A program made the translations under genes and the position numbers. Below the pieces are notes generated by a model. It made no database searches. It was not told the origin of the DNA and saw only the letters and a list, made by a program, of their open reading frames with translations. A stretch of 64,000 nt of DNA. Origin: Symsagittifera roscoffensis. Taxonomy: Eukaryota; Xenacoelomorpha; Acoela; Convolutidae. Each line of letters starts with the position of its first letter. Position 1 is the stretch's first letter. The stretch is taken from positions 4,002,539-4,066,538 of the forward strand of contig NC_087070.1 of assembly GCF_963678635.1 (NCBI RefSeq), read 5' to 3'. This document shows positions 53,433 to 64,000 of the stretch, in pieces.

Positions 53433-56020
53433 CTTCCTTCATGATAATTGTGGTTAACATGACAGTTCATGTTTTGGTTTAACATCACGAAGTTCCTTAA
53501 GTTCAGGTTATTGGGTAAATTGGTTGTGGCTAATCAAAGTAGTGATAAAAAATCATGATCTTGGGAAAAAAATCAATGTTGCATAAAACGTTTTAGACAA
53601 AAAGTCATCATCAGTAAAATCTGAAAAGTAATGGAATAAACACATTAAAAGCACAAGCTCAAGAAATCACAAGAACTGAAGAGAACAGATAAAAAATCAG
53701 CAATTATGAAGAGCAAATAAAAAAACCGAAGGGCATCTCTCTGAGAATCAAGAATCAACCGAAAAATGCGTCACTTCGCAAAGGCGAGCAGATAAAACCA
53801 ATCGAGGAATAAATAAATCCCCCAGGATAAAATCCTCCGGATATAATCCACACGACTAAACCGCCCCCGTCCCCACATAACATGATGCCAACTATTTTGA
53901 TTCCGCTAGTGATCAGAGCGTGAATACGAAAGCATGGTTCATCTCAAACATAAACTGAAAGAAAGGTCAAACTCTTAATAACACAATTAGTTGTAGATGA
54001 GTAATCATATAGCTGGTTCAAATCGCCACCGTATACAGAGAGGCAATAGCGTGATCAGTAAAACAGTCAAAAGATCAGGTTTATGATAGAAAACACAAAG
54101 TTTAGTTTGCTGAGCAAAAGGTTAATCTACTATAATAACTGATAGCGGTCCAAACTTTTGAATAAAAAGCTCTAGCTAAAACCAATTTGACATTAAGAAC
54201 AAGAGATTGAGAAAAATTGGCAAGACTGTAGTATCAATAAACAGTTTGTAATAGCATTTTTTTAATGGAAAAAGCAAAAAATTTGGATGTTCAAAGTATA
54301 ACCCCGACTTCATATCAAATATCCATAGCTTTTATATCCATAGCTTGTCTTAGTTTGTGTTCCAGCTTTCCCGGTTGAGTTTTCTCTAAATTGATTAACT
54401 GCTTTCCTTAAAAGCCGCAAATAAATTTTCAACTGCTTTACTCTATTGTCGCTCTGTTTTTTTCCTATATATTCATACATAAACAAAAATTTTCACTCTG
54501 TTTTTAGGTTCGCTTTGATGACTTTTTTCAAAAATTCTGTTTGCACAATAAAGTAATTAAGACGTACTTAAATGTTTTCTAGAAGCCTAAAAAATTAGTT
54601 TCCATTTTTTATCTATAAATGGCCGTAGCAAAATTAATGGTAACTTTTGGCTTTCATCCCTGTTCTCGCTTTTCAATATCTATACCAACTTCAACTTTTT
54701 AACTCATTCATATTTTTCCATAATAGCAAGCTTTGGTTATAGATTTAAGATGTTTTTTCAGTCTCCTGTAGACACGGAAAAGGGAAATGTCGAAATTTTC
54801 ATGCAAATTTCATAATTTTAGATTTTTCATTGTTTCATAATTATACATGTATTTTACCTTCGTTTGGGTTAAGATAATATTTCATTCCTATTTCGTTCAA
54901 ATTGATCGTTAACTGTGGCCTAAACAAATGTGGCGGCCGCCGCACTTGACGGATTTTCCTTTCTTCACGATTCAGATATAAAACATGCATTTTTGAAGAA
55001 AATCGTTCACCGCCGCCAACAGTTAAGCTATGATGCCAAAATATCCGGTAATTTATAGTATACCACATATTTTGGTTGCTTATAAACGGTATATAGCGTC
55101 CTTTTACAAGTAAAGAAGCCAAGACCCCAAGGGAAAACATGCAGGAAACAAAATTTAATTCCATACCCTTTTCTATAGAGTGTCCGAAAAATCACAGATA
55201 CCAACCCTCATTAAAACATGTGTGCCCGAAAAAATAGGAGTTTTAACAAGTTGTAACTGCAACGGCACACCGCAAAAAAGGGGGTTAAAAAGTGTCATTT
55301 TCTTAACCATTTTTATCTTACTACTTTCCTGACAAAAATTGCAGTATCGAGCTATTCACTAATAAAAAAACCGCAAACAATTAAACTTCAGAAAGGACAC
55401 AAAACATGGTAGTTTTAGAACCTCCGTCCAAGTGACAACAGGCTGAAAAAAATCCAGAAATGTGTCTGTCAGTGTGATTGTAAATTAAGGTAATGCTCAT
55501 ACATCTTTTCTGCAAAAAACCGGGGGCAATTTTTGTTGGGCTAATTTCTTAAGCTGCAATTTCACATTATAACTGATTATCTCCAAGCTTCAGACTAACA
55601 TCAAAAAAAATCTCTATGTGATACTGCTACTGAAATAGCAGTAAAGTTACCTAACCTTGGGTGAGCTATAAACCTACTCTATTTATTTTACAGCATTGAC
55701 CAAGGTCACAGTAACTCAAACCTTGAGCTATGCTGCCAAAATATCCGGCGCTTCTTTATATACCACATAGTTTGGTTGCATTAGGATCATTTGGTTGCAT
55801 ATAATGGGTCATTATAAATGTTAACAATCCATTACCCTCAAACTTTAGAAGCGAAAACATGCAGGAACCAAAACTTAATTCCAAACCTTTTTCAATTAAG
55901 TGCCCTAAAAATTAGAGCTGAACCGATCAGACTAACATGAATCTACGTAGATCTCAGCAGTTCTCGCAGAAAAAAAAACAATTTAAAGAACAATTTAATT
56001 CTTAGCAATTATAAATTAGT
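53433..56020. other. Downstream flank and diverged duplication
   Basis: AATAAA motifs at about 53634 and 53810 may serve the 52.1 kb gene. Blocks at 55025-55195 and 55727-55915 are diverged direct copies ('GCCAAAATATCCGG', ATACCACATA, 'AAACATGCAGGAA'). An inverse copy of 50120-50190 lies at about 55493-55560. No exon is supported. Confidence 0.4.
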
Positions 56021-57060
56021 TTTCCCTAACGATAGTCCCGTAGGATATCATCTGGCACAGCCAGTAGGATTCTCAGCTCTGGACAATCGTTCTGATAAGG
56101 AATACCAGTATTTTGGGCATCAGCAAGTCTAGACTCAACTTGGCAATTCGAAATTTGGCTAGAGCAAATTCTAAAGGCGGTCACGGTCAAGGAAATCTTA
56201 ATCCAGAGATTATGCTTGAAGACCTTAGAGAAATATTGGAAGAACCACCCCCAAGAACTGAAACGTTGAGGATAAGCAGCAAGAGATCTCAGAGAGAAAT
56301 ATCCAGAGATAGAGGGACACTTGAAAGCAAAGAGAGAGTTTGCGATTGAAAAAAACACAAAAAAAACTTTTGAAGAAATTTCAAAATTTTGCGAAATTTT
56401 TGATGTCGCCATCAAATAAAGGCTAGTCATACAATTTCCATATATGAAAATTTTATGATTAGCCTTTTTTTGACAAAAATCTTTTCTTTTTTATTTAGTA
56501 CGATACATTGAACTTTTGCCAAAACAAGAGAAAAGTTCTTCGCAAATTGTATGAAATTTGTATGACTAGCATTTTTGGTCAATGGAGGTCAACCCGGGCA
56601 TTTGGACGGAGGTTTTGAAATTACCACATTTGTATCACTTCTGAAGTTTTGTTTTTTCCAGGTTTTTGTAATTGTGAAAAACTTATAGCTGCAACTTTTG
56701 TCAGGATATTCGATGAAGACAAAGACAAAATTCTCTTTAAATGGCCGGTGATGACTGGGTCAAATATTCGAGAACTATCGTGAGATCATTCAATGCCGGA
56801 GATAGAACATAGGCAGACGATGACAAAAGTGCATACTGTTTTTTCTAGAGGGGGGATTGAAGCATTGGTGATATACCTGAAAGAAGACATGCAGAGCAGG
56901 GCAAAGGTATCGTACAGTATATTAAAGGTAATCTCGCAACTGATTCAGCTGATCAATTTAGGAGTTCATGCCATGGTGCTTTCAATGCTGATAAATCAGG
57001 AGTGCTCTAAGCAGCGCGCAATATAGTTAAATCAGTTGCACCTGAATTTGCAGATTCTGC
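56021..57060 (+). pseudogene. Decayed coding relic, possibly with an ARM-type helical repeat
   Basis: Three plus-strand blocks have protein-like composition but stops or frame changes between them. At 56115-56420 one reads 'WQFEIWLEQILKAVTVKEIL' and later 'KTFEEISKFCEIFDVAIK'. At 56706-56779 one reads 'IFDEDKDKILFKWPVMTGSN' and is bounded by 'ttttgtcag' and a GTGAGA donor. At 56793-57026 one reads 'SRGGIEALVIYLKEDMQSRA', the G-G-I-x-A-L-V-x-x-L pattern of armadillo repeats. They may be exons of a real gene or a decayed duplicate; the family is unsure. Confidence 0.3.
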
Positions 57061-57116
57061 CTCTCAAATGCCAATTTAGAGAATGAGTCTTGCATGCTCT
57101 TCCTTTTATATCATAA

Positions 57117-57464
57117 AACCCTCGCAGACCAAATCGGTGAGAAATTTAAATGAGAAAATTGATGAGAAAAAAATTTACCCGGTCTGAAGATGCTAGAATT
57201 TGGTCCAACAAAAAACCATGACCTCGACCCGGGTAACGAAATTAACGAACAAGTGAAAGAAATTAGAAAGACCACACACAGCTGCCACAAAAATAACTTG
57301 CGAAAGGAGCTACAAGCGAAAATATGTCCAATTGAGATCCTTGAAATGATTTGGGAAAAATCAAAATATTACTAATAAATTGTTTCCAAATTATTATTAC
57401 CATTATAATCACAGGTTTCCTTATTTACTCGTTTGGAAAAATATACACCGGGAAGACGTCACCA
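57117..57464 (+). repeat. ~390 bp interspersed repeat, copy 2
   Basis: This is the partner of 50267-50650. Here the frame is open for 61 codons (57190-57375) and ends 'IEILEMIWEKSKYY'. It directly follows the decayed coding relic, so both may belong to one larger ancestral unit. Confidence 0.7.
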
Positions 57465-58079
57465 GGCTGCACAAGCCTGTTTTCGGGCGCCACAAGAAAA
57501 AAAAGGTAGATAGTTTGCACCTAAGACTTCTCTGTTTTTATGCTTTTATAGTATAGACAAGGGTCAAGATCAAGAAACCGAAAAAGAAAGTCTCTTTTAT
57601 TCAACCAAATTTTTCCAAGAAACTATGATTGAATATTTTGATTTGTTCTGTCGTGGTCGTTCTGCCAACAATTTAGCAAACTTGGGAAGAACGAGATAAA
57701 CATGTTGAACATTTTTCAGATGTTCATAGCAATGACCTTTTATAGTGACAATTTTTATTTAATGGTAATTTTTTGCAAAATTACATTTTTTTTGTAATCG
57801 AGCTATCTCCTCATTTTTATAGAGACTGAAATCTGTCCATTTCACTCTCATTTCTGTAAAATTTGGTCAACAATTCAGTTTTCTTATGGAAAAAGTTCTG
57901 TTGGTAAAAAATTTGGACATTTTGCTGTTATTTTGAGAACTGACTCGTTTTTGCGTTTGTAGAATAATATTTTGACAAAATTTTAGTTTTTATTTCAAAA
58001 GGTGTGATTGATGAGATATCAGTGTTAGCTTACGCAAGTATTTCATTTTGTAAAACTGATTGAATGTAGGCTTTGTTTG
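57465..58079. other. Non-coding stretch
   Basis: AT-rich sequence between copy 2 of the 390 bp repeat and the LINE relic. Nothing identifiable is seen. Confidence 0.4.
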
Positions 58080-59560
58080 CTATGAATATCCGTTTTGAAG
58101 TTAAATATTTGCTTATTGGATAAAAGAATTTTTGGTTTTCGATTTTTTTTTGATTTTGTGGTTTTTGACTTTTTTGATGTTGCTATGAAAATTTTGGTTC
58201 GATACAAGATTTACGCCAAAGTAGTTAAAGCATTGAAGGTCTTCTATCTTTGTCCCGGTTATCTTAGGTGCTTTTTATATAGACTCGGCTTTTTAAAAAA
58301 GATTACTGTTTTGTCTTTTCGCTATTCAAAGTTAGTTTTTTTGTTAGCCTTGCATTTGTTTTGTCTAATATTCTCTGATGCTAATCTTCGAATTGCTAAC
58401 TTTTTTTTGCTCTTTTTCAGTAATGTGTCATCTGCATAAAAAATAAATCTGTTGTTGGGTTGTTCAATGAGAATAGGTCATTGAGGTAAAGGATAAATAG
58501 CAAAGGTCCCAGAACTGAACCCCTTGGTACCCCACCTTGTACCCATTTTCAATCTATTTTTGTTGTCCCGAAATTTCCAATTACTGTTTGGGATTTTCAA
58601 GGTACGACATAGAAATTTGATTAACTGGCCCTCGAGGAAACAGCGTTGGGTTAGTGTGTCTTGGTTGCGTATGTCATTTTCTATTTCTTCAATTAAGGTC
58701 ACAATTTTGTCTTTAGTTGGTCGTCTGTTACGGAATACAAAATGGGATATTGGAGAGGAGATAAAAGTTTTCAATGAAATTTATCATACGATTATACAAC
58801 AAAGATCAATTATTGGAAAAAGTGAAATTGTCCAAAGTTCTTTAGGGCTTTTCTTATCTTCACTCTTATAGATTGGCACTTTTTTTGGTTTTTTCTAGGC
58901 TTTTTCGAAAATTACAAGACAAAAACAACCATTGAAAATCAATTCTAATGACTCCATAATCATGAAAACTTTACTTATATTGAAGCAATCATTGCTGCAT
59001 TTGTTCTTGGATTGTTTGATGGCTTTTGCCATTTCTTTTCGCTCAATTTTTGAAAGAACTTGAACTGATATTTTTGTGATAACGCTGTCGTGGGGGTTTC
59101 AGGAATCAGTTTTGTTACTTTTTGCTGATCGATGCAAAAAAATTTGTTAAATCGTTCGGCATTTTCTTGCGAATTTTTTTTTACTTCGGGCGATTCTACA
59201 TCTGCTTTCGATTCCCTGATCCTTTTTTTTCTAAATACCTTTTTCTTGACAATATTTGGCTGCTTTTGTAAGCTATTTTATCGCTTTCCAGATTTGACAA
59301 ATTTTGTTTTCTTTTTGCTGCGTTTTTTATTTCTTGTCAGCCCAGATATTTGAATTACGAATTGTAGACCATCGTCATTTGAAATACTTAATGATTTATT
59401 TACACTGAGAATGTAGTTTTCTTGTTTATACACCCTTTTTACATTCTCTCTGTTGTTTTTAAAAATGGTGTCTGAAAGTAAAAATCCATTTCTTGCTAAC
59501 TTCTCTTCTTTGTAGTCGTTCTTAGCATCGCTTATACTTTTTTTTTAAATTCTAAATCAA
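58080..59560 (-). mobile_element. LINE relic (CR1/Jockey-like RT, minus strand)
   Basis: The minus strand carries RT blocks in order: 'NAERFNKFFCIDQQKV' (about 59165), 'SHFVFRNRRPTKDKIVTLI' (fingers, F-R-x-x-R-S-T block), 'GVPRGSVLGPLLFILYLND' (58540-58480), 'FYADDTLLKKS' (catalytic Y-A-D-D, intact, about 58435) and 'IEDLQCFNYFGVNL' (about 58240). Endonuclease and ORF1 are absent. Several stops and frame changes make it inactive. It is related in type to the 21.4-25.1 kb LINE but clearly a different copy. Confidence 0.8.
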
Positions 59561-59843
59561 TAACTTAGGTAGGTTTAGCAGTTTCAGCATCAATTATACT
59601 TTATTTTTGACTCTAAATTATTATCCTAAATAGTTTTAGGTAATTTCAAGTTTTTATTATGATCTGATATGTCATCTTTCAATGTCAAATAGTTCCAGTA
59701 TCAAATTCGGCATGTAACGATAATAATAAAGATAGCTTTGGAAGAAACTGAAAAGCTAATCAAGCAAATGTCCTAAATTCTACAACTGAGTTTCATTGAA
59801 GTAGTTTGGAGTGTAAAATTCTGATTGACGTTAAATCTAGTTT

Positions 59844-60378
59844 ATTGTTCCGACTTTCGATACGAAAGTAACGGAATATTTGTGCTCGGGGTGGGTTTTT
59901 TTTTCTTCAGACAAATTTCGACTTTTTAACTAGCCATTTTTGACGGAACTTTTTTGTATCATTCGAAAGGTATTGTTGTCCTGAGCTCAAATTTGAAAAG
60001 AGATTTCACCTGTGATCATTTTTCGTAAAATTACGAGGGTTTAAATATTGCCATTTTGGCCAATTTGGGACAATTAATGCGCGATATAATTCGCGCTATT
60101 AACGCGTAAGCGGAGATTTAATCCGTCTTAGAAATCGTTCCAAATTGGTTGAAAGAAGCTTATTTGCCATAAATGGTTTGTTACAAGGAGCGAAATCTAT
60201 TCTTTTGTACTTTATGTGGCGTGTGGGGGATGATTTTCATAAAAAATTTCAAATTTGAGAAGAAAAAAAATTTTCATTTTGTTTTATTTCATTGATTTTT
60301 TTAACGTTATTACTGCTCCATAAACCTTAAAAGCCAGTCGGAACATTCAGGGCTTTGCCGTGATACGAGCAGTCTTGT
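59844..60378 (+). repeat. TTGTTCCGAC inverted-repeat element, copy C
   Basis: It begins 'ATTGTTCCGACTTTCGATAC' and ends with the CAGTCGGAACATTCAGGG hairpin and TACGAGCAGTCTTGTT. It is the closest full-length relative of copy A; both share the TTTGTGCTCGGGGTGGGTTT block near the left end. Confidence 0.85.
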
Positions 60379-62241
60379 TTTGATTGCCAACTAATATTGA
60401 CAGATTACTTTGAAAAATTAAGTTACTTTACATAATTAAACTTGTATATTAGGACCATTAAATGCCCGAAATTAGTTCTAAATAGCATTTTTTCTATCTA
60501 AGAACAGTATTTTTAGCATTCGTCTATGTTGACATCATTTATCGATTTAGGGTAAATTTTTCATCAGGATAACAAAAACAAATAATGTATTGCCTATTGT
60601 TTTAGATTACACGTAATATCAGAGAAAGATCTCTGTTCAAAAAAACAGATGTGCAAAAGACCAAAAAATTATATAATAGACAATTGAAAAGGTATTTATG
60701 AACACCTTTTACAAGCCCCGATTGAACCTCCTTACAAATAAAAACATATTCAAAAAGTTTTTATACGGAGTTTTTGATAAAAAAACAGTCATTAATTTTT
60801 TTATTATGAAACTTATGATTCTCTTATTTTAAAGAAAGAGCATTTTCTTCTCAAAAAATAGTTTTAAATAAATATGAAGATGTTCATAGTTGATGCACAA
60901 CAAATAATGGTAAAAAGTTGATATTAGAGACTAGCAACTCCAGAACAATTGATGAAACTTTTTTTGCAAAAATGCATAATATACAATTAATACAATAAAA
61001 CTATATGGCAAAATTCTTTTCCGGGATAAAATGAGCAAAACTTTTTTTGAATTCTTTTTAGTTGCAATATTATTGTTGCACAAACATTCGTTCCTGCACG
61101 CACACGCACAGCCTTTTCACAAACGAGTAACAAAAACCAGATTGCGTTTTGTGTGAAGCTTCTTTTTCTCTTTAGATTGTAAGATATTTTTAAGATGTGA
61201 CAAAAAAAGCAACCACAATAAACAAAAAATCAAACTTTTCAAACAGAATTTTTCGATAAAAAGAACTCGAACACTTGCTTTTATGACAAACCTTCAATAG
61301 CAATTCATCGGTGGGATTCGTGTCAAATAACCTGTTGAATTTCTCTAACTGTGTTGTTTTTGGACTAAAATTAAAAACATAAAGCCAAAGTCTATTTATA
61401 AAATTTCACATAAGGAGAAATTACTTTAATATAACCAAAAAATGATAGTCGTAAAGGTATCATACAGTTTTCCAGATTTGGAAAATGCTTTTTCCACAAG
61501 TGAACATTTTTATGAATATCTTTTCTTCTCATCTAGGGAGGGTTTTTGAGTTCTTCTTGAGGACAGCTATCAGTATTGAATGATTGAGCCTTGAAACGCT
61601 ACTTGATTTTGTCCCGGTCACAATGTCTTTGGGCGTGTTTAAGTTTCTTACAATTTTTCCTACGCTACAGCGGGTGCCATACATACATACTAGAAGGGGT
61701 CAAATGATATGTCATAGTAAAGCTGTAATGTGGTAATAGAAAAAAAACTCATAAAATTTTCTACCTTTAAAAGTCGATGTTTGCAAAAACAGTCTTCGAA
61801 GCAGTCTTGGGTGTTTGCAAAAACAGCAGCAATTAGTTATCAACAGTATGACAGTTTATAGCGAAACAAGTCAAAAATGTGCCGCGCATTCTCTCGCGCT
61901 GAAGTTTGATGAATAATAATCAAGATGTTCAGCGAAATCGTGAAATCCCTCTAATGAGATACATTTGATACAGGGGCGGATTATGGTGGGGCGGAGGAGG
62001 GGGGTTGCGGCGGACGCCAATATATACTAATATTGAAGGGAGCGCACGCTAAAAAAACGCGGTTCCTTAGTCAAAATTTTCAAAAAGCCCAAAACGGATC
62101 TAGATCCACCCCTGTTTTGATATAATGGAAGAACAATTTCGCGACAAAAAAAATAGTCTACAAAACATAACGGGCTCAACTATGCTCAAATTGGGCTCAA
62201 AAATTTAAATCCCGACTTAATCTTTTTTTTTTCTTTGCCAG
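60379..62241. other. Non-coding stretch
   Basis: AT-rich, with a short CA/CG-rich patch (61085-61105) and a G-rich patch (61985-62020). No exon, RNA or repeat is supported. Confidence 0.4.
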
Positions 62242-62354
62242 AAAAGTTAGTAACAAGAATGACCTTTGAAGATTTGATGTTAGTTAATACCGAAGCACAT
62301 TCCCTCAAGGCAAGAGGAACGAATGACCGAAAAGATCTTAGCCAATCAGAACTC
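62242..62354 (+). CDS. Isolated internal exon of an unknown gene
   Basis: 113 bases lie between a strong acceptor ('tttttttctttgccag') and a strong donor (CTC|GTGAGT). The frame entered after two bases is open throughout and reads 'KLVTRMTFEDLMLVNTEAHS', then 'LKARGTNDRKDLSQSEL', ending in phase 0. The composition is protein-like and GC is higher than in the flanks. No neighbouring exon was found within the window and the product is not recognised. Confidence 0.5.
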
Positions 62355-64000
62355 GTGAGTCAAAAACTGAAACAAAATGAGCATGTCCTTTGACTTTTTA
62401 AACAGTTCGAAAGACATTTATCGATAAGGAATTATGAGCATTCCGTTCTGCTGTCATAAAAACTGCCACGATAAATTCCTAATCGATTATCGAATTACCT
62501 ACTTTTAATTTTGATTACGATAACTTGATATTTTGGCTTTTAGGAGTGTTTGACAGGGTTTTTTTGAAAGTTTTTAACGTTGTGCTGGTTCTGCGTTGAC
62601 AGTTAGCTACCTCATTTATTATGTCAGGTTGCGTATAGAGCAAAAAGGACCAAGGGTATAGTGCTGATTCCAACGGATCAAAATTTGACTCGGACCAAAC
62701 TTACAAAATCTGAAACTTCAAAAACTTTTTTCTCAAACTGGGTTAAAATTAGACAAAAAATGAAGAGAACAAAAGTTGGTGAACAAAAAATCACCAGAAT
62801 TTGCATGGTTTGAAATTATTACGGCACGCGAAGTTTATCTGCTGACGCATCAATAAAAAAGAAGCAAACTCTTCCGAGTTGATTTTGATAATAAATATGG
62901 AAACACAGGATCTAGTTAAACCAAAACTGGCTGGCAACGTGAAAAAATTTAAAATAAAGTTAAGAAAAATTAATTTGAAAAAATTGAAAACGAAAGCAAA
63001 GATCTCTTTTGCTTTTGAATCTCTTTGAATATTTCCCGCCCGTTTGCAAAAAGAGGGGCGATTTTACAAAATTAAGTACACAATTGCAGATGTTTAAGCG
63101 CTTAATCGTTTCATTATAGGGGTGGTATTTGTTATTAGTACCAAAGGAGGGGAATAGTTAAAGAGATCGTTGCTTTTTTCGTTTTTCAATTTTTTTAATA
63201 TTCAATTTTTCCTCATTTTCCTAATTTTTTTTTGTACGTTGACTGCTCATTTTGTTTTAAAAGGATCCTGTGTTTTAACAAACAAATTGGAAGCGTTTTG
63301 CTTCTTTTTTTTCATGGGTCAGGAAATAATTTAGTCTACAATAAGCTCCTTTATTTTCGGCAGAATCGTTAAAAATCTTAATCATTTCTGAGGAGAGCAA
63401 GTTCTAATTTTTCCGTACCCGTAACTTTGAAAGGTTAAAACTGATTCCTTCAAGGTCACCGTCTTGGTTTGTTTTTTTTCTCCGTGAACGTATTTCTTTG
63501 TGGGGCGTGTAAAAGAAAAGATCCAAACCAAGTTGATGTGTACAATTACCGATATCAGAAACTTATTTGCTCGGCAAATTTGTTCAGAAATATTGCGACG
63601 TTTTTAAATGAATGTTTGTGTCAAATTCAATAACTTTTGTAACATTATTGCAAAAGACAATTGCAACATAATGTCAATTGCAACATAGAGATACAATTAT
63701 TGCAAAATGGTATCTTGCCAACTATTTGCTCCCCTAAGATACCTTGTAATGTAATGGCCCTCAATAACTTCTTGTCTAAACAAAGCAGTATCTCCGTTTT
63801 AAAGCCACTTATTTTATTGATTTTCGTTTGATATGCATGTTCTCGCATTCCTATTGGTTGGCCTTATCTCAGTAACTTTCATATAAATCCTGTAACGAAT
63901 TCTCTCTCTCCCCCCCCCCCCCCCCCCTCCTATTGCAATAGTGGAGAAAATAGTTATCAAGATCCGCAAAATGCTATAATTTTTCGGATATTATTGCAAA
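62355..64000. other. Non-coding stretch with G/C-tract repeat copies
   Basis: Diverged copies of the G/C-tract element lie at about 63110-63175 ('GGGGTGGTATTTGTTATTAG', 'AAAGGAGGGGAATAGTTAA') and 63890-63968 (C18 run at 63910-63927, then 'AATAGTTATCAAGATCC'). If the 62.2 kb exon belongs to a gene reading rightward, this is intron. Nothing else is seen. Confidence 0.4.

Noticed and set aside
54841-55164. 107-codon minus-strand frame
   Set aside because: It spans part of a diverged duplication and its frame is not kept in the second copy at 55727-55915.
56026-56430. 134-codon minus-strand frame
   Set aside because: Rich in Phe and Ser, as expected for the antisense of a Glu/Lys-rich coding relic; the plus strand is more protein-like.
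58095-58439. 114-codon plus-strand Phe/Leu-rich frame resembling a membrane protein
   Set aside because: It is antisense to the LINE RT block containing 'FYADDTLLKKS'.
59844-60378. Helitron interpretation of the TTGTTCCGAC family (3' hairpin)
   Set aside because: The ends are inverse complements over TGTTCCGACT and no TC start or CTRR end is seen. An inverted-repeat DNA element fits better.

Overview
The window looks like nuclear DNA of an animal. It is AT-rich and gene-poor, and its few coding exons are short and bounded by GT/AG splice sites. Introns reach several kb. Repeats include a Ty1/copia element, a BEL/Pao element, three CR1/Jockey-like LINE relics and several families of short inverted-repeat elements. 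A Wnt-type secreted ligand gene makes it metazoan. The numerous G/C homopolymer runs and the very divergent Wnt would suit a fast-evolving marine invertebrate such as a tunicate, but the sequence alone does not fix the taxon.

Layout. 1-5504 (minus): three exons of a divergent, cysteine-rich Wnt-like protein, whose last codons run off the left edge. 6237-6503 (plus): two terminal exons resembling a HisRS/GCN2 anticodon-binding-like fold. 7776-12453: a Ty1/copia LTR retrotransposon (minus strand) with both LTRs, broken. 15004-20850: a BEL/Pao relic (minus strand), broken and truncated. 21400-25115: a CR1/Jockey-type LINE (minus strand) with ORF1 and ORF2. 27.3-28.1 kb: two short inverted-repeat elements. 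32519-45346 (plus): a four-exon gene for a 159-residue four-transmembrane protein, whose introns hold a LINE relic, an inverted-repeat element with GGATTCC arrays, and minisatellites. 46623-49430: three near-identical tandem copies of a ~940 bp unit. 52132-53432 (plus): a two-exon gene for a helical, probably secreted protein. 55-57.5 kb: diverged duplications and coding relics. 58080-59560: a third LINE relic. 59844-60378: another inverted-repeat element. 62242-62354: an isolated well-spliced exon.

The host genes show no operon-like relation. The most notable biology is the Wnt-like gene. It keeps 22 cysteines and the Wnt order of landmarks, but the conserved CHGVSGSC lipid-attachment loop is replaced by a sequence without serine. 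The second theme is how much non-coding DNA is built from a few short inverted-repeat families, one of them tied to long G/C tracts.
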